Source: Streptosporangiaceae bacterium
GTDB taxonomy: Bacteria; Actinomycetota; Actinomycetes; Streptosporangiales; Streptosporangiaceae
Direction of reading: 5' to 3'
Length of the DNA: 5,304 nt
NCBI GenBank assembly: GCA_030052355.1
Contig: JASIGS010000246.1
Span: 1 to 5,304, forward strand
The notes under the pieces were generated by a model. That model was not told the DNA's origin and ran no database searches. It saw only the letters and a list, made by a program, of their open reading frames with translations. Made by a program: the position numbers and the translations under genes. Shown piece by piece: positions 5,073-5,304 of this stretch. Each line of letters opens with the position of its first letter. Position 1 is the stretch's first letter.

Positions 5073-5124
5073 TGGGCCTGTCGCGGGCGGGCATGGGCAA
5101 CGGCGCTCCCGCGGGCCGCGGGTG

Positions 5125-5138
5125 CGGACCTTCGGCCC
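5125..5138. promoter_or_regulatory. DosR/DevR-like box, candidate for the flavodoxin-like gene
   Basis: CGGACCTTCGGCCC matches 10 of 14 positions of the 4232 palindrome and shares the 15-base string GGACCTTCGGCCCTG with 164-178. It is 87 nt upstream of the plus-strand start at 5226. It could also act on the divergent 195-aa gene. Confidence 0.65.
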
Positions 5139-5225
5139 TGCTGGCCCGCGAGCCGCGGGCATAGCGTCCGGTAGTGGGTCCGCCCGCTGGGGGCGGTCGC
5201 AGGCACGTCGAGGCTGAGTGATCCC

Positions 5226-5304
5226 ATGAAGGTCGTGGTTATCTACGAGTCGATGTCCGGAAACGCCCGCGCGATCGCTGGCGCCATCGGCGAGGGCCTT
5301 GAGG
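5226..5304 (+). CDS. Flavodoxin-fold protein, N-terminal fragment (continues past right edge)
   Basis: The 26 complete codons begin MKVVVIYESMSGNARAIAGA and continue IGEGLE. This is the first beta strand, the FMN phosphate-binding loop and the first helix of a flavodoxin: hydrophobic strand KVVVIY (2-7), then S9-M10-S11-G12-N13, then an Ala-rich helix. Flavodoxins bind FMN and carry single electrons in the cytoplasm, often replacing ferredoxin. The usual Thr after G-x is Ala14 here. The start has only a weak upstream GAGG (5210-5213, 12 nt away), so translation strength is uncertain. A DosR-like box lies 87 nt upstream, in a 286-bp spacer shared with the divergent 195-aa gene. Whether this is a stand-alone flavodoxin or the first domain of a longer protein cannot be seen. 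Confidence 0.85.
   Translation, partial: MKVVVIYESMSGNARAIAGAIGEGLE

Noticed and set aside
1..5304. CRISPR arrays, tRNA/rRNA genes, insertion sequences, toxin-antitoxin or other defence genes
   Set aside because: No regularly spaced repeats, tRNA-like folds with conserved arms, transposase motifs or defence domains were seen on either strand.

Overview
The window is GC-rich, with strong G/C third-position bias, Shine-Dalgarno-led ORFs, compact spacing and hairpin terminators that mostly lack U-tracts. Together with an HspX-like small heat-shock protein and a DUF1918 protein, this points to an actinobacterium (Actinomycetota). The genus cannot be fixed from the sequence alone. No rRNA, tRNA, CRISPR array, insertion sequence or phage gene was seen.

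Layout: (1) 1-68, minus, the first 22 codons of a 2-oxoacid (pyruvate):ferredoxin oxidoreductase gamma subunit, running off the left edge. (2) 294-734, minus, an Hsp20/HspX-type alpha-crystallin chaperone with a U-tract terminator. (3) 889-1758, plus, a polyphosphate kinase 2, divergent from the chaperone. (4) 1753-1986, minus, a 77-aa DUF1918 protein convergent with ppk2; the two stop codons share TCATGA. (5) 2178-4103, minus, a 641-aa cytochrome b/b6-like di-haem membrane protein with an extra N-terminal helix and a large extracytoplasmic insertion, lacking a recognisable PEWY glutamate. (6) 4352-4939, minus, a 195-aa protein with two membrane helices and an extracytoplasmic central domain. 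(7) 5226-5304, plus, the start of a flavodoxin-fold protein running off the right edge.

The unifying signal is regulatory. Every intergenic space that contains a gene start carries a 14-bp element resembling the DosR/DevR dormancy box (core GGGAC-N4-GTCCC, variants such as GGACCTTCGGCCC). There are seven candidate boxes for seven genes, and the best (4232-4245) has perfect 6-bp arms. The gene content fits a hypoxia/dormancy regulon: PFOR and flavodoxin for low-potential electron transfer, a membrane cytochrome b for redox work, PPK2 for polyphosphate-linked nucleotide energy, and HspX for proteome protection. The least-described part is the pair formed by the cytochrome b-like protein and the 195-aa protein, which may be an uncharacterised hypoxia-induced membrane redox module. 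That last step is inference.
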